From Crotophaga sulcirostris (lineage: Eukaryota; Chordata; Aves; Cuculiformes; Crotophagidae), in contig VYZB01000035.1 in NCBI GenBank assembly GCA_013397455.1, forward strand, positions 2,217,395-2,281,394: a DNA stretch of 64,000 bases. Reading direction: 5' to 3'. The translations under genes and the position numbers were made by a program. This document shows positions 37,242 to 49,132 of the stretch, in pieces; the stretch's first letter is position 1; every line of letters starts with the position of its first letter. Below the pieces are notes generated by a model, which saw only the letters and a list, made by a program, of their open reading frames with translations, ran no database searches and was not told where the DNA came from.

Positions 37242-40200
37242 CTGACAACACCCACGGCTTTCAATCAACTTCATGGCTACACGAGCTCATCTGGCAAAAA
37301 GTTTAAACCTCGCTGTAGCAGGCAATGTCTCCCCCATCCACCGTGCAGATCGATCCCAGCTAGTTGGAAAAAGACAACCTGGAAGTACTTCAGGACCACA
37401 CTCAAATGGCTAGAAAAGAAAAAGGTGCTTTTGTGTAAGGCAGGGAGAATACAGGCATTCACCTCAAGATCTTTTCTTAAGGCTTCTTGGCTTCTTCTTC
37501 AAAGCTTTTTAATCATTTCACTTCCTTGCACTTGGTCACTGATAATCGACAAAAGGGATGCCCCTCTGCAAATAAGCCAGACACAGCTTTGAAGAAAACT
37601 GCTGCATATATAAGCTTGAAATTCCAAGAGAAATGAAAGCTCAGAGTCAGAAAATTAATACATGAAATGGTATGCACTATGCACAGAAACCAAGAACATA
37701 ATTTTTCTGATATATTTCTTGTGACTGTACCTAATTGTGTTTAGGACTACCACCCAAGATTTTATGTCAACAGAAACAAGATAGAATTCATATGTGCAAC
37801 ACCTGTGAAATCACACTATTTAAACATCAGACAAAAGATATTTATTTTGTGGTTACATTTCAAGTTAATGTTTCATTTATAATTAGTGCACATAGAAGAG
37901 CTTTTTCCTAAAAAAAGAAAGAAAAAAGTTAACCCCTGCTTTTCCTCCCTCCCTCCATAAAAAAAGCCCAGACCACGCCACAAACCACAGCTTTTGAAAT
38001 TTAAAAACATGGCTTACAAGCATCTGAAATTATGTCTTCCACTATCTCCAACATAGGCTGCTTATAGAAACAGATCTTGTAACAACATCACATGTAAAAT
38101 AAAATGTGACCAACTTTTGTTTGTTAGAACAATTTACATGCACTTGCGTGACACCACACTATGAGCAACTCAGCTCTACGTTCCTGTCCAAACAAATCTA
38201 ATCTCTTCCTTACAACAAGCGTTCCAGAGCCTTCAAGTTGATTTTACCCAAGAGTATTTCTGGGCTATCTTTGGAATGCTTGTGGGAGGGGCGAGGGACC
38301 AGGAGGGAGTGGAAGAAACACCAGCAAGTAACAAGCGAATATGGATGGAAGTTAAACCTCACTTTGGGTGTCGATCAAAAAAATTATGCCATTCTTTATA
38401 AATCGCTGCTTGGCTTATACTGACCTTCGCTAAAATGTTTACAAAGTTAATGCTGTCCTGTAGATTCAACCTCTATGAAAAATGGCACTTTAGCCTCCTC
38501 TACTAACTTGTATTATTCAATTCATATGTGCTTGCACATTGGATCATAAATTATGGGCTCATAATCTGCTGTATGTCCAGCCTTCCCATTTCCTCTAAAA
38601 ATTGCTACTTATAATAGGCAGGTAGAGGTTTTCTACCAAGTTTCGATTATAAAAAAACTCACTTTTAAATCTGAAAATAAAATCAAGAATTCATGTCAAC
38701 TCAGATGTAGACTATACTTTTTTTTCCTGCTCACACTCTCACCTCCTTGATTTAACTACTGCTCCACAGCTTGCTTGGTGTCTTAGATCATAAGCTTTTT
38801 AGAGAAGGGAAATTAGACTCCTTTTTGGGGTAGGAGAGAGCAATTCACATTTACAGCTCTACACAAACATCAAACAGCATGCATACAAATTCCTCCACAA
38901 ATAGCTTAAACAAATTACAAGTTTAAATCTGTGTCAAAACTTAGTAGTAAAATAGTTTAGGTTTGCTCTTTGTCTTTCCTGTCATCACCACTCATAGCTG
39001 AAGTCCTCAGACTTTGTATTTACTGCTCAGAAGTTACGAAACTTGGTAACTTGAAAATTTTACTCCATTATCTCCAAAAACAAAAGTCAAATGGATGAGT
39101 CAAAAGAGAGAATGACTCTGCCTGCAATGAAGCACAGTACCAATCCATTAATCAGAATTAAGAGATTCGAAAGTGACTACTTATCAAAAAAGATAAATTG
39201 CCATTCCTCTAAATTCCAAAGTTTGGTTGTAATCACTACTTGTAAGCACCTGCTATTTCATGTTTTCTATCACCTCCAACACAGACAGTTTCCATTTGTA
39301 ATGTGTGAGATTACAAAAATGCATTTGTGTAATGTAAAGTGTAATCAACTTCATTTCTTTTTTCTGACGTGCGTTCTGCTACTCATTTCTGGACGTTCTC
39401 TAAGAGATGATATTAAATCCCACAAACCTTATTTAAAACAGTGTGCTTCTAACATCAGATGTCATAGCTTTCATAAAGCATGCAGCTATTCAAATGATGG
39501 TCATGGGAACGTTACAAAATAATTGAACTAAATCCTACTGGTCTCATCCTCCTTACATGACTTGAACAAAGGGATCAACAAAGATTTAATGACCAACAAA
39601 AATTAATTTAACAAGAAGGGTGAGAAAATGCAGGCATCCATTCCAAGATCTCCCAGAAGCATTAAAGTAATACCTTATTAGTACTACCAGACAATATTGT
39701 AAAACTTGACTCTTACAAGATGTAGAAACAACTTTGACCTTTCAAGAAGATTCAATATGAGGACAGTCTAAAATCTGACCTCTATAAATATGTTTGTAGC
39801 AAAGTATTAGTTGAGAACGTCATATATAAAATGCTTGCTGCTCTATCTACCCAGACACTGACCTTACCTTCTTCACAGCCCCTTTGCAACTATTGCCAAA
39901 GATCAGAGACCCGATTTTCTTAGGAGTCTGACTGGTAGAACAGCAAATACTCCAATTAACGTGGAGTTAACTAACTCAGAGTTAGTCTTCAGTGCATATT
40001 ATAAGGACTATTATGGGCAAAACTATATTTAACATCACATGAACATACTATTGCCAATGCAGAACAGACTGCCACAAACTCAACTAGCATCTCCCAAGAC
40101 ACTTCACAGTGGTCCCTGTCCCTCCTATCAACACAGCCAAAACCCAAACCATACTGCCAAGCATAGCAACCTTTCTAAGCTCCATTTACCTCTTCCCAGA

Positions 40201-41908
40201 AAACCCCTTTATTTTCCACAACTGCAAACTGGAAACAAATGACTCAATCATGAGAATAAGTCAACACCACAGATTCCAGTTTGTCTGCACAATACAGAAC
40301 GATAATATGAAATCTTTCTACTGTTTGTTCTAGATACAGCCAACACTACTTAAACAAGGCAACAACGTGAAAAGAGCTTCCAATCTGTATCTCCAACTCC
40401 ACTTTCCCTGTATGCAATGAGATCATTGAGAACTTTCTACATGAGGATTCTATTCTAAATGCCCTTGAAATGCAAAATCCAATTCTGAATCTAGGCATAG
40501 GAATGTATACTGCTAAAATTTATGTGGTTAAGTCAGAAAAAAAAATAGATTAAAAAATAATGTTTTCTAGGAGCAGCCTGTCAAAATCAGACATTTGGGT
40601 ATTTACATCCCCAAGGTCAGTACTGAATATGACACAGGTTATTTCCTGGCTAATTTTCTACAAAATAAACTTTAGAGGCCACAGCAGCGCCTGGAAAATG
40701 GGGGTTTTATTTAAAAAATAAATAAAATAAACAACAAAAAACCCTGCAGCTCCAGTAAATGCAAATATGGTAGCACAGCAATGGCTAATACTGCTCCTAG
40801 TAACACAAAAAGGCTATATAGAGCATTCCCTAACCACATATTCCTGTTAATAGGACTATCAAGATTAGTTTAATTTGTATCACTTGTCCACTTCAAACCC
40901 CTTGACAGAATGTCACAGACAAAAAAATCTTACAGTTGGAGACAGTCACACTTCTTGTACTGTGCAGTTAATATGCTCTGGGGTTCTAACTGCATAACAC
41001 TGTCCTTCCTAAATCACTCCAGAAAAGATACAGATCTGTTCAAAGTGTTATAGTTACAACCTGGTTTGCATCTATATCAAATAGTACATAGAGCCCATAA
41101 AGTAAAACTGTGATTAGAAGAAGCAGAATACACCTCCACACAACATTGTCAGGATGAACAATTCAGAAAACGGAGCCATGAAACCACAATAAAAAGAACA
41201 AATCTGCAGACAATAAATGTTGAACATTTACATCTTTAACGCCACCTAATAATGTTACACCTGTAATTATATCCTTCCACTGAAATTAGGATGACTTCTC
41301 TAGAATAGGTAGCATTTTCAGTCTTTTTCATAAAATAAGACACTAACCTACAATGCCAAACTACAGATCCACTTTTACAAAAATATTCCGTGGTTTCATA
41401 TTTCCAAATAGAAATCACTGTAGAGACCTTCAGATGGGACTAATGCCATCCAGAGGGATTGCCAAGTTACCTTGAGTAAAAAAATGAAATTGTTTCACTT
41501 CACCTATTTCATTAGCTTGCCCTTTTCAAATCTTTCAGCATGAAATTAGTAACATCAGTAACAGACTGCATCCCTATTTGATTAACACTAAAGGAGGACT
41601 ACGCAGGGAAAAAAATATTGCAACAGGAAAAATGCATCCAACACGCTGGCATAGTAACTACAGCATGGTCATGTTTATAAAAAGGTTTTCACATACCATC
41701 CAAGGAAAGTTAAAAACAGCCTGACTACTAAATAATTTATGAAAGAGGAAGCATACCTTTTAAGTTGAGTCTAAAATGGATGTATATTTGACTACTAATT
41801 CTGATTTTTTACCACTTCAAAATCACAGGAGGAAAATAACATCAAAACTACAAGCACACAAAACCCTTCAAGGTAACATTTTGAGCAGTTGAAAACAGAT
41901 ACTAATAT
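37242..41908. other. Non-coding DNA with scattered splice-like sites
   Basis: The part to about 37.6 kb has several CpG (cccacggct, tacacgagctc, agatcgatccc) and a good minus-strand acceptor (cacctttttcttttctag) at about 37417. The rest is ordinary AT-rich sequence. The 143-codon plus-strand frame at 39091-39522 has no recognisable features and AT-driven composition. It is not called as a gene. The exon candidate at 39868 is listed separately. Confidence 0.55.
39868..39931 (-). other. Candidate exon (64 nt) with strong splice signals, unidentified
   Basis: The minus strand has acceptor tttgctgttctaccag, then 64 bases, then donor agaag|gtaagg. Only one frame is open, with KKIGSLIFGNSCKGAVKK in it (phase 2 in, phase 0 out). 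The splice sites are close to consensus. I do not recognise the peptide, and a 21-codon open frame is expected by chance about one time in three, so the call rests on the splice sites alone. Confidence 0.18.
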
Positions 41909-42650
41909 ATGTGTCAGAGGCCACAGGAGCTAGGGGATGCTTCCATAGAGGAGGCTTACAGAAGATACTGGCATAGGAGCTGGTCAAGCCAACATATAGC
42001 TGAATATAGTAGTTATCGGTGTGCATCTAGGACTGGTGGCAACAAGTGCTGCAAAGTGTTTCAGTATGAAATAAACCAACATCCTTTCCCCAAAAGTGGA
42101 TGGAGGATTGTGGAGGATTTCCAACCTTTTAGCTGCAGCTGTAACTGTGGGGAGCCCAGGGACAAGAAGTGGGCACTGCAATCTTCCTAACGAGCAGCAG
42201 GCTGCCAACCCAAGCTAAAGCAATACATGCAGTCTTAATTCTGAAGCCCTAAAAAGCTACCCAGCCATGTTTGACTGGGAAAAATTGAAAGGGTTGTCAG
42301 TAAACAGAAGGACACGTGATGGAAAATCCTAGGGGCCTCCACTCTTCATGCTGGTACTGGCACTCACCTGGGCCACAAAGCCAGGGATCCAGAGCTCATT
42401 GAGATCAGAGCTCGACCCTGTGCTTCCAGGACTACCACTGGCTCCACTGCCTCCCCACGGCACACCACCACTCCCGGCCCTCCCTTCCACCTGTGTGGCA
42501 CCTCAGGGAATAGTTTCCTGCTGGATTATCAGGTTAGACTGGCAAACCAGGAACAGGCAGGTTTGTGCCAAGGAAAGAAGAGAGGCACCAGTGAGGCGTC
42601 AATTCAGGTCAGCTGACGAGGAACCAACTCCTAGCATTACCTCATTGAAA
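41909..42650. other. GC-richer unclassified block (old repeat or exon-bearing region)
   Basis: About 740 bases are clearly less AT-rich than the flanks, with open frames on both strands. These are 41909-42190 plus (93 codons, Cys- and Trp-rich, with KCCKVFQYEINQHPF) and 42348-42752 plus (134 codons). It contains a perfect GAGCTC pair 16 bases apart (about 42391 and 42407). I could not match it to CR1 or to an LTR end. It may be a fossil of another repeat family or a region with real exons. Confidence 0.4.
42368..42490 (-). other. Candidate coding exon (123 nt, phase 0-0) with consensus donor
   Basis: On the minus strand the segment ends in cccag|gtgagt, a perfect consensus 5' splice site. 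It starts after an acceptor-like gtgccacacag. The frame in phase with the donor is open for 41 codons. It reads as a Gly/Ser-rich stretch (GGSGASGSPGSTG) followed by SSSDLNELWIPGFVAQ, with a TGA just upstream of the acceptor. The composition is more protein-like than chance intron, but the acceptor has a weak pyrimidine tract and the family is unknown to me. An old repeat could also explain it. Confidence 0.25.
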
Positions 42651-43065
42651 ACCAGGAAAGAAAAACTGCTTGCCATCTTAAAAATGTTAATGACATTTGG
42701 CTTAAGTTATTTAGACAACAGTCAAAATCTACTCAGGCATGAGGAGAAGTAAAAAACACCCTTACTTCCACATTCCATTCACAGAAATGAAGTAGACTTG
42801 GAGACACAATTAACACAACCACTTATTTTCCAGAGCACAAAACCTATATGTAAAGTTCAGCCCAAATTCTACCCCATGACAGCCTAAAGCTACCATGAGT
42901 AATATTGTCTTCCACAGCTCACAAGCCACAAGCTTCAGCCATTCCCTTCCCACTTTTTTCCAGAGTCTTGGCAGGAAAGCTGGTTACCATCCTTGGAGTA
43001 GGCAGAGCAGGAAGGTCACAGAAATATCGAAGAACACAGACAAAAGCACCTGGGCAACCCCATAC

Positions 43066-43142
43066 CTGCTGGAGTTTCTCTTTCAGAGGAACCTCAAGAC
43101 CCTTAAGCACCTGCCCCCAGATACTGGAAGACCTCAGGCAGG
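43066..43142 (-). other. Candidate exon (77 nt), unidentified
   Basis: The minus strand has acceptor gatgatcgctttcag and donor cagcag|gtatgg, with an open frame that includes WGQVLKGLEVPLKEKLQQ (phase 1 in, phase 0 out). The frame stays open well past the donor (to about 42919), which weakens the argument that the splice site is needed. Unrecognised. Confidence 0.15.
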
Positions 43143-43911
43143 CTGAAAGCGATCATCCAACCAGTCCCCAAAAAAACACTATAAAACTGGCTCGAAAATG
43201 TATATATTAGGTCAGACAAATCTATAATCACACAAAGGAGTCAAATTTGCAGTTGATAATCCCAGAGAAACATAGTAACAGAGCCACCAAATAAAATTAT
43301 TTCAATTTACCAACATGAAATGTAACCCTTTCAGTTTACTTATGGTTTCTCTCCTCGTTTACTTTCTGTTTGCATTAGTGAAAGCAACTGGAATGAGTGC
43401 TCAAGAATTAGAAAAGAAAGCAGGGGGTAATAATAATCAAATATGCAGAAAATAAGAAAAAAATTATATAGGGATACATACATGTACTTTATTGATGACT
43501 TTTCAAATGGTCCTTGTCTCATGTAAAAAGAGTGAGTCATGTTTAATTCACCAATTTGCTACAGAAAGGGGCAGGTATAGCTTCACTGAAAACAGGTATA
43601 ACAATATTGCAGCATCGCTCCAGCAACGCTTGGAAGATTTCTTGTTTAATTAAGGTGTTCGTAGAAACACAAAGAGGGAAATAAAGTACCAATCTTCCTG
43701 AACGCAAGCATATTTTCTGAGTTTTTCATCTAACAGTGCCAAATGCGAATGCTCTACAAAATTGCCTCTCTCTACATTAGAGGCTTGCACCAACCTAGCC
43801 TGGAAACAAAGATATTCACACTTCCCATATTTTCCCCTTGTGCAAGCTAGAAGTGTGTAATATCCATAACACATATGGCTCTGCAGTGAACTGTGATTTC
43901 AATGTACTTAC

Positions 43912-43976
43912 TTGACAACGAAGAAAGCCCCAAGGCCCGTATTTGTAAGAATAGAGCAGATCATACTAATCTGGCT
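43912..43976 (-). other. Candidate exon (65 nt) encoding a hydrophobic segment
   Basis: On the minus strand a pyrimidine-containing acceptor (ctttaaattcctag) and a donor tcaa|gtaagt flank 65 bases with a single open frame. The encoded segment is hydrophobic, with ICSILTNTGLGAFFVV, and could be part of a membrane helix. It is phase 0 in, phase 2 out. T-rich intron DNA often yields hydrophobic frames by chance, so this is weak evidence. Confidence 0.18.
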
Positions 43977-46660
43977 CTAGGAATTTAAAGATTGGTATCG
44001 TATTGCAAGTGGCTACCCATTTGAACATAATTTCTCCTCAGGTTGTTCTTTCTACTTGAACTGCCAGTAGCGTTAATCAACTCATTCAGGCAGCACATAT
44101 TACCACTACAGAATCTAAGGAAAGCTAGATCCTACACAAAATTTTCTCCAATACGTGAAACCATAGTGAATTTAAATTTAATTGGTTTTGACATCCTTCT
44201 AAACAAACCAGTTTCCACCAGCAAGTTGGAAGCCTACAGACTATTTTAAAATTATTTTATAAATGCAGTCTTGAAGGCTTGAGAATTTTTGTTTCATTCA
44301 AAATAGTAAGCCAAAAATAGGACAGATTTTCTTGGGAATGAGAAATGAAATTTTAACTGCAAACCACAAAGTTTATACTAATTGCTTTGGTTAGTCCTGA
44401 AGTATTCTCCAAATGCAGTTGTTTAACTTTTTCAAGCACAGTCAGTTTAAAAAGAATAAGCAAGAAATGCCCTTTACAACTGAAATATTTTCCCAGAAAT
44501 TCCAGCGAACTGCAAAAGACGCAAGTATGTTCAAGAAGATGCAACACAGCCAGTATTTAAAAATGAGATTCAAAGGTCTAGGCCAACAAATACTGTCTTA
44601 ACTTTTTTAAAAAAAATAAAATCCCTCTCTTACACTACTGCATCACGTAGGAGCTTCCCTTAATAAACAAATTACATGTTAAAAATAAAAAAAATTAAAA
44701 GAAAACGTCAACACTTCTGGAACAGAAACTGCTTCTGTTTCAAATTCTAATGTCACAAAAAAAAAGGTCACTATTTATCATAAATTAAAACCAATATAAA
44801 CAAGTAAAGTAATCTTACCAAATATTCTCAATATATTAGTTCAAAGAGTTTTGGTAACATGAATAAAGCTTGTTTCCCGAATATTAGTATACATCACATC
44901 AAATGCATGACACATAAAGGTGCTATTCTGTGGACTGTTTGTTTTTGAGGGTTTGGGAGAGGGGCATGTTTTCCCTGGTAAGCAGCAGCTTGTTTCTTGG
45001 TTTTTAACCATGAGAAGGTTGCCTATAATAACTTCAGAGCACACAGCTTCAAGGAGACTTAAACTAATCCCTTTTAGAATCTGCCAACACAGCGTGCTTG
45101 CTGCTCCAACTCCCGCAGGATTTGGTTAAAGCAACTGAAGGAGTTAATTCCCGTCTTCTCTGAGCAAATGCCCACAGAAACTGAGAATGGGAGCTAGGGG
45201 GGGTCACAGCCCTCGGTAACCATCACCCCCTCTCAGCAGTGCTGGCAGGGCTGTCAACTACAGCCATGAAAGAGTGAAGCATTTCCCTCTCTGTGATGGG
45301 CGGTTTTGTTTCAAGCTCTGATGGGAGTTACTGGAACTGACAGTTCAGGATAATAACTCCTTAAGTTGCCCCAAAACAGATCCACCAGACGCCTCTGGAA
45401 GCTTAGCTATCTGAATTATTTCTGAGCCTAAAGCCAACCAAGTCTCAATGAAAGCACTGTGCAAACACACAACGCACTCTTGCTGATATACCTTAACGCC
45501 ATACCTTTAGTTAAGCAACTGGTGTTTTGCTGGGCACATCCCTTCATACACATTTCCTTATTGATATCCTGAAAAGCAGCCTTGTCCTGAAAGCTACCCA
45601 GTCTACACAGCTCAATATGAATAAGAAAAATGTCAACTGAGTTCATTCTACTTCTGAAGTAACCTAGTTGGAGAATATTTTTAATGCGCCTCCCTGTTAC
45701 ATCAAGGAAAAAGGCTCAACACAGTCTTCAGAGCCTTCCCAACAGAGGACAGAACAGGGGCTGACCATTGAAAAAGTGATTTTAGGTTTATGTCCAGCAG
45801 AGCAAGGACGAGCTGGATCATAAATACTTTTTCACCAAGATTAAAATACAGAATATGTGCCCTAGGATGACACATTGGAACAATGAAAATTATTCTGAAT
45901 TAACTCTACAATCATTTATTTCACTTTGAAAAACTTGTGTAACCTCTTTCTTCAGAATTAGTCCACTTTAATCCAATTTAGCCTAATCCATTCCCAAGGT
46001 GAATTATACTAAACTGAATTTTAATATGTCATTTTAATACTGAATGAAAGCAACCCACACAGAAGTTTAACACGATTTAACAAAACTGTTTTTAATTAAT
46101 TTTTAATTTGAATGTGACCTTATTGTCACATATGGACAAGTCATCTTCACCCATGCTTTTAAAAAAAGGCTGTACAACATGGAGAAATGTACATATGGAC
46201 ACAGTTGTGCCAGGCAGAAAACTTCACATAAGATGGAAAGGCAGCTTCTCACTTAGCCATCTCCTTAAAAAGCCAAGGGTTAAAGAGACTTGAGGAGTTT
46301 CACTTCAACAAGTGGTGTTGAATGCAACTGTAAGGCACCTGGAAATCACAGTGAAGAACTTGCAGACATCCTCTTCCTAGTAGAGCCATGCTTACTAAAA
46401 GAACAGAAGCAAGCAGTTCAACTCCAATCCCTAGCTGTCTTCATGCTTGACTTGCAGGGTAACTTAAGCTTGTGAATGAGTCTGCATTAAGAACCATAAA
46501 TCTTGTCCAATTCACAGCGTTGGAGAAAAAAAAAAAGGAAATAAAGGGAAAAAAAAGAAGAAAAAAAGTGCAGGTATTTCTACAAACCCATTCCTCATTT
46601 GCAAAGAAAGCTTTTAAAAGTTCTTTGATACTGGGCTAGCTGGGAACGAATCACTTTATT

Positions 46661-46701
46661 TCCCCCCTCCCCCCCAAAANNNNNNNNNNNTATATATATA
46701 A
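46661..46701. other. Assembly gap (11 N, 46680-46690) between a C-run and a TA-run
   Basis: A C-rich homopolymer run (tcccccctcccccccaaaa) is followed by eleven N and then tatatatata. The gap almost certainly replaces a simple-sequence tract that could not be read. Its true length is unknown. Confidence 0.95.
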
Positions 46702-46844
46702 AATCCTGTCTGACTGTTCAGAGAAGGAGCAAAGGTTATGAAAAAGTCTCTTTGGAGCACAGGTCAACCAGCCATTTTGCCAGGCTGGAGTGTTTTCCTG
46801 TTCCCACACCCCAGGAAATTGCAGGCTACAGTCCTACTAGAATC

Positions 46845-47675
46845 AAAGTAGTTCTGCTTGTAAGGCACCTCTGGAGGCCATCTAGGCCAAATACCCCCTT
46901 CAAAGAAGAACTATCACTATAAGGTCAGTCATGGCTTTGCCTAGCTGAGACTTGGAAGCCTCCATGGACAGGGATTCCCCAGGGCAGCCTGTTCTGCTCT
47001 ACCCCCTCCTCCACATGAGCAACGTTTCATAGCATCCAATCTGAGCTGCAATTTGTGACTACAGCCTCCTGCTGTATTGTTTGCTGCTATCAAAGAGAGA
47101 TCAGCTCTGTCATCTTGATAACTGCTCTTGAATTTCTTTCAAGTTCCTGTTAAGATTATCCCCTTGCTCTTCATCTTGAGACCCAGTAAGTCCAGCTTCC
47201 TTCAGGCACCCCTTATATCTCACACCATCCAGGTCTCAACCATCTCAGCTTGTCAACCTCATCAGCTTCTCAACACACTGCAGTTTCCCCATACACTTCT
47301 TGACCTGGGAGAGCCTAAGCGTCCAAATATCCAACAAAATACTTCAGACACATCTCATCAGCACTAAGTAGTGGCGGGCTTCCCCCAATGTGCTGGCTAC
47401 ACTCTTCCCAGTGCAGTCTAGTACGCCATTCACTTTGCTCAGGAAAAAAAAAAAAAAAGGAAAAAAAAATCAAAGCCACCCACACCCCAAAAAACAACCA
47501 CAAAAAAATGCATACATCTGGCTAATACTACCAGGTACCAAACGCAGATCCCTTTTTGGCAGGACTGCCATCCAGACACTATTCAGCCTGCACCCAGGCA
47601 CAAGTACTTCTGCTGAGACTGACCCAGGCACCTATGTTCTTGGTCCAGATGCCCTTCCTAACTCCATTTGAAATT
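46845..47675 (-). mobile_element. CR1 LINE retrotransposon, minus strand, old and interrupted by A-rich sequence
   Basis: Diverged CR1 in reverse orientation. The 3' UTR is visible at the left (ggcacctctggaggccatct, ggattccccagggcagcctg). ORF2-derived text follows (cagcactaagtagtggcg, gcagtctagtacgccattc), then an A-rich expansion at about 47442-47512. CR1 ORF2 text resumes after it (gcaggactgccatccagaca, attcagcctgcaccc) to about 47675. Divergence is greater than in the other copies, suggesting an older subfamily. No reading frame survives. Confidence 0.75.
47442..47468 (+). repeat. Poly-A tract with one GG interruption
   Basis: About fifteen A, then gg, then about nine A, inside the old CR1 copy. 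It is probably a slippage expansion or a small A-rich insertion, because the CR1 alignment resumes on its other side. Confidence 0.8.
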
Positions 47676-48900
47676 AAATTATCAACCTCAAATTATTCTG
47701 GTTTGCAGTAACATACCAAGTGTCATAACTACTGTAGCAGAATAAACAGACAACACAACTCACTTTGTAAATCGTGCCATTTCAACAACAACTCATATCA
47801 GAGATAGTCAGGAGCTCTGGTCATCTTCCATTTATCCTCCACTAAAAAACTGGCATTTAAAATGAAAAGACAGCAATAAGTGGTAAAGTATGTATTGTCA
47901 CTACTTGATTTACACTTATGTGCTTCTTCTGAGTGCCTAGTAAAATGCACACCTTTGACAGTTAACATCAGCATGACTTCTAGCAAAAGCAAAGTTTTGA
48001 AGTTTTGCAGTTAAAATTTGGGAGGAAAGGGAAAGACTTGAAAACCTTCCACCCATCTTCAGATTCCCCCAGTGTGCAACCAAATATATCTCATCTAGAA
48101 TTGTACTTTAAGATCACTAGTTTGATACACTAATACTTCCTTGATTTCTTCAGTGAAAACATGCGCTAGGAGAACTTGAGGAAAAAGGGGCAATTAATCT
48201 TTAGAGACTGGAATTCTACAAAGGGCCTTTCAACTGATCTGTATTTATAACCTGATTCATCCATAATATGAACCACAATAGTAATATTTTGAGTAAGAGC
48301 TGGCTCAAAGTCAATTTCTGCAGGCATTTAAGGAACAGCGTCAAAAGAACACACTTACCCTAATAAATCAGAATAAAATTTAATGAAAACTAAGCATAAG
48401 TACACATTCACCCTTTTTTTCTTAAAAAAGGTTGTGTTTTAAGATAGAAATGTTGAATACAAAAACATTGTACAGTTTTCTAACAGATAAACACGTACTT
48501 TGGAAAGTTTGCACTTCCCTCCTTGCCAAGGGAGATCTAACCTCTGAATCTCTAAGCTTTCAGGAGCTGTTGAAATGACATAGGTAGAAAATGTTTGATA
48601 TGTCAATAATGACATCGATTCTCCATTGCTTAAGCAGAAACCTGATCTGCTTATAACTTACTGTATAAGGAAGAGGATTAGATATGAGAAGAGTGAACTT
48701 GCTACAATTTGTTTTGCAACATTAATAAAATGTTCAATAGAAGTTTTGTTGCTAAATCCGCTAAAGTAAAATGTTCAAATGGCCTTGGAAGAATCTATTT
48801 GACAACAGAGTATTAGTCTCTGAAAGAAAGTCAAGGCTATTTACTATGCAAGTGCTATAAGATCATCCCCTTGGTATGGAGAACGCATGTTTATCTTCTT

Positions 48901-49132
48901 TCCAAATCAGATTTTCGTTATTCTGTGTGATATTAATCTCCATGGGGGTGGACACCTTTGTGAAGGTGCAATGGTTCATCTCCCACTTCTGGTCAATTCT
49001 TGTTTTAATCTCATTTCCAGATCAGAGTCTTCACATATAGTGAGATATTAATCTCTATAGGGGCAGACATCTCAGCTGGCCTTAGCACACAGCTCCCCCT
49101 CTTCTGGTCAATTCTTATTTTAATTCTAATTT
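48901..49132. repeat. Diverged tandem duplication, period 115 bp (two copies)
   Basis: Copy 1 starts tccaaatcag at 48901 and copy 2 starts tccagatcag at 49016. Both then share gatattaatctc, a gggg-run followed by gac, and finally cttctggtcaattctt with ttttaat (48986 and 49101). Anchors at the beginning and end are both exactly 115 bases apart. The copies have therefore diverged mostly by substitution, with balanced indels. It appears to be an old segmental tandem duplication with no coding frame. Confidence 0.85.

Larger units (their letters stand above)
42651..46660. other. Non-coding DNA, two exon-like segments
   Basis: Mostly AT-rich and featureless. Exon-like segments at 43066-43142 and 43912-43976 are described separately. 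A GC-richer patch at 45180-45320 shows nothing recognisable. An A-rich purine tract lies at about 46526-46568. Confidence 0.55.

Noticed and set aside
39091..39522. Plus-strand 143-codon frame, the longest outside CR1 and GC-rich DNA
   Set aside because: AT-driven amino-acid use, no motif and no splice context. This length is within chance for six frames over 64 kb.
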